From positions 96,448 through 160,447 of the forward strand of contig JAEZJF010000020.1 of the NCBI GenBank assembly GCA_023415825.1: a stretch of 64,000 nucleotides of DNA, written 5' to 3'. This DNA comes from Bacillota bacterium (lineage in GTDB: Bacteria; Bacillota; Clostridia; DSM-8532). The notes beneath the pieces were generated by a model. The model was not told the DNA's origin and searched no databases. It was given only the letters and a program-made list of their open reading frames with translations. A program made the translations under genes and the position numbers. Positions 62,051-64,000 of the stretch are shown one piece after another (the stretch's first letter is position 1; every line of letters starts with the position of its first letter).

Positions 62051-63976
62051 GTCGTTCCCTTTACAGGGAACGTGGATTGAAATCGCATCAGGTGAATTGA
62101 AGGTAGAAAGCACATGTAGGTCGTTCCCTTTACAGGGAACGTGGATTGAAATAAGTGAAATAGCCAACCTATTCGAGAAGTTTAAAAGTCGTTCCCTTTA
62201 CAGGGAACGTGGATTGAAATTGGTAAAATTGCTACATCTTTCGTGGTGGTTGCTGTCGTTCCCTTTACAGGGAACGTGGATTGAAATAGATCACCGCCTT
62301 TACCCTACTTTGTGTCGTACGTCGTTCCCTTTACAGGGAACGTGGATTGAAATTGCTTGTTATCCATAGCCTGCCATTTATCATTTTGTCGTTCCCTTTA
62401 CAGGGAACGTGGATTGAAATGTGTACATATGAACTTTTTAATCTTTGCATTTTAAGTCGTTCCCTTTACAGGGAACGTGGATTGAAATTGTAATGCGGGT
62501 AAGCAGCGAATCAGATTTACAGTCGTTCCCTTTACAGGGAACGTGGATTGAAATTTGTCCTTTAGTCCTGTGTATTGGCCTACGGTGGAGTCGTTCCCTT
62601 TACAGGGAACGTGGATTGAAATATAGAAAAGCCCGCGACTAGATTCGCGTTCCGCGAGTCGTTCCCTTTACAGGGAACGTGGATTGAAATTCGTTTTGTC
62701 TGTTTTGACACAGCAAGCGGCGCAAGGTCGTTCCCTTTACAGGGAACGTGGATTGAAATATAATCAAGGAGCTAAATAGGGCGGACAGCGTGGAAGTCGT
62801 TCCCTTTACAGGGAACGTGGATTGAAATCGATGTTAGACTATGGTAATGTTAACACCATGTTTGTCGTTCCCTTTACAGGGAACGTGGATTGAAATCGAT
62901 TAAGAGAATCAGGAGTCCAGATAAATGGAACGTCGTTCCCTTTACAGGGAACGTGGATTGAAATAGTTAAATAATATCGAAATTAGCAGTTGACAGCGTC
63001 GTTCCCTTTACAGGGAACGTGGATTGAAATATATACTCAAGGGTTTGAAAGAAGGCATATGGGCGTCGTTCCCTTTACAGGGAACGTGGATTGAAATATT
63101 GTGAATTAGATAGAATTGTTAACTGGATTAAGTCGTTCCCTTTACAGGGAACGTGGATTGAAATCTTCAAGGTAGTCAAAACTATGAATTAGCATATGAG
63201 TCGTTCCCTTTACAGGGAACGTGGATTGAAATAACAAAATGGCGGTATATTTGCTGGTTTAATTATGTCGTTCCCTTTACAGGGAACGTGGATTGAAATA
63301 TCTAGATATTTGCAAGAATTGCTTAGATAAAATAGTCGTTCCCTTTACAGGGAACGTGGATTGAAATCTATAGGATTTGGTAATTGGATAAACGAAGAGA
63401 AGTCGTTCCCTTTACAGGGAACGTGGATTGAAATATGTAAAAATGTTTCGGAAGTTTTGTAAGTCCATATGTCGTTCCCTTTACAGGGAACGTGGATTGA
63501 AATTCCCTTAAACGCTTCGCTATGTATAATTGTTTTACGTCGTTCCCTTTACAGGGAACGTGGATTGAAATATTGAAAAAAGTGAATTCTAAACAAAACA
63601 GTATGGTCGTTCCCTTTACAGGGAACGTGGATTGAAATATATCTATGGCAAGAATAACATATCTGTACATGCGTCGTTCCCTTTACAGGGAACGTGGATT
63701 GAAATCAGATCCTATCCAGTGGTACTTTGAGAAACTGCACGTCGTTCCCTTTACAGGGAACGTGGATTGAAATTACTTGTTATCCATAGCCTGCCGTTTA
63801 TCATTTTGGTCGTTCCCTTTACAGGGAACGTGGATTGAAATTCAGGATAAAAGAAATCATAGACTCTTTGCTTAAGTCGTTCCCTTTACAGGGAACGTGG
63901 ATTGAAATGCAAAATGGCTTATGTCGTCAGCTGACAAGCTCGGGTCGTTCCCTTTACAGGGAACGTGGATTGAAAT
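62051..63976 (+). CRISPR. Type I-C CRISPR array, 29 repeats visible, continues past the window
   Basis: The repeat is 33 bases, starts GTCGTTCCC and ends TGGATTGAAAT. Its 8-bp stem is CGTTCCCT / AGGGAACG around a TTAC loop. I counted 29 copies (first 62051-62083, last 63944-63976) that look identical, separated by 28 spacers of 33-36 bases. Twenty-four more bases of a spacer run to the end of the window, so the array is longer. Orientation matches the cas genes, with newest spacers near 62084. Cutting by Cas5 would leave the 11-base tag TGGATTGAAAT. Spacers 5 (62354-62387) and 26 (63774-63808) are nearly identical. Confidence 0.98.
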
Positions 63977-64000
63977 TTCAACTCTGACACCATAGATCAA

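Noticed and set aside
62031..62642. Open frames across the CRISPR array encoding repeated FPLQGTWIEI peptides
   Set aside because: They are translations of the repeat unit itself, which happens to be free of stop codons in that frame; spacers break or shift them and no ribosome sites exist.

Overview
The window looks like a chromosomal segment of an anaerobic, endospore-forming member of the Clostridia (Firmicutes) with mid-range GC. The evidence is its sporulation genes (spoIIE, spoVG, spoIIR, a spoVAC-AD-AE operon), the conserved Firmicutes order spoVG-glmU-prs-pth, strong AGGAGG ribosome binding sites, a ClpE-type unfoldase, YesM/YesN-type signalling and a type I-C CRISPR-Cas locus. I cannot name the species from sequence alone.

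Layout. (1) 1-5.2 kb, minus strand: a YesM/YesN-type two-component system, then a ribose/galactose-type sugar ABC permease and the start of its ATPase, cut by the window edge. (2) 5.3-7.5 kb: two small related genes of a possible ATC-hydrolase-like family, then alanine dehydrogenase. (3) 7.9-15.6 kb: spoIIE, murC, spoVG (with an excellent sigma-H promoter), a GlmU with an internal in-frame deletion, prs and pth. Copies of an intergenic repeat lie around them. (4) 15.6-20.5 kb: an AraC regulator divergent from two Gfo/Idh/MocA oxidoreductases alternating with two xylose-isomerase-like TIM barrels, probably a sugar or polyol catabolic operon. (5) 20.6-25.5 kb: a TPR protein coupled to a soluble GGDEF protein, guaB, an unknown gene and greA. 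(6) 25.5-33.6 kb: lysS behind an unusual promoter/hairpin/structured leader, a DnaJ-like membrane protein, a sigma-B-like partner-switching cluster and clpE. (7) 33.7-45.5 kb: the spoVA operon with a small membrane protein, a secreted glycoside-hydrolase-like protein, uppP, tsaD, a lytic transglycosylase beside a cluster of DnaA-box-like sites, an SH3/HEAT membrane protein, pyrG, spoIIR and a pseudouridine synthase. (8) 45.5-51.3 kb: a giant alpha-2-macroglobulin-like protein without the thioester motif, and a YdcF-family gene. (9) 51.4-53.2 kb: a TIR domain joined to a beta-propeller-like repeat domain, flanked on its far side by a decayed duplicate of the YdcF gene. (10) 53.4-64 kb: a complete type I-C operon (cas3-cas5-cas8c-cas7-cas4-cas1-cas2, with a likely internal cas11c start) and an array of at least 29 repeats running off the window.

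The accessory part is the right-hand 13 kb. The most informative signals there are two near-identical spacers that differ at a seed position and at one distal position, both synonymous in one reading frame; a palindrome over the -10 box of the cas promoter; the internal Cas11c start; and the TIR-propeller gene between an intact and a decayed YdcF copy. In the core region the most unusual observations are the GlmU deletion, an anti-sigma-like protein lacking its ATP-binding motifs, and the lysS leader.
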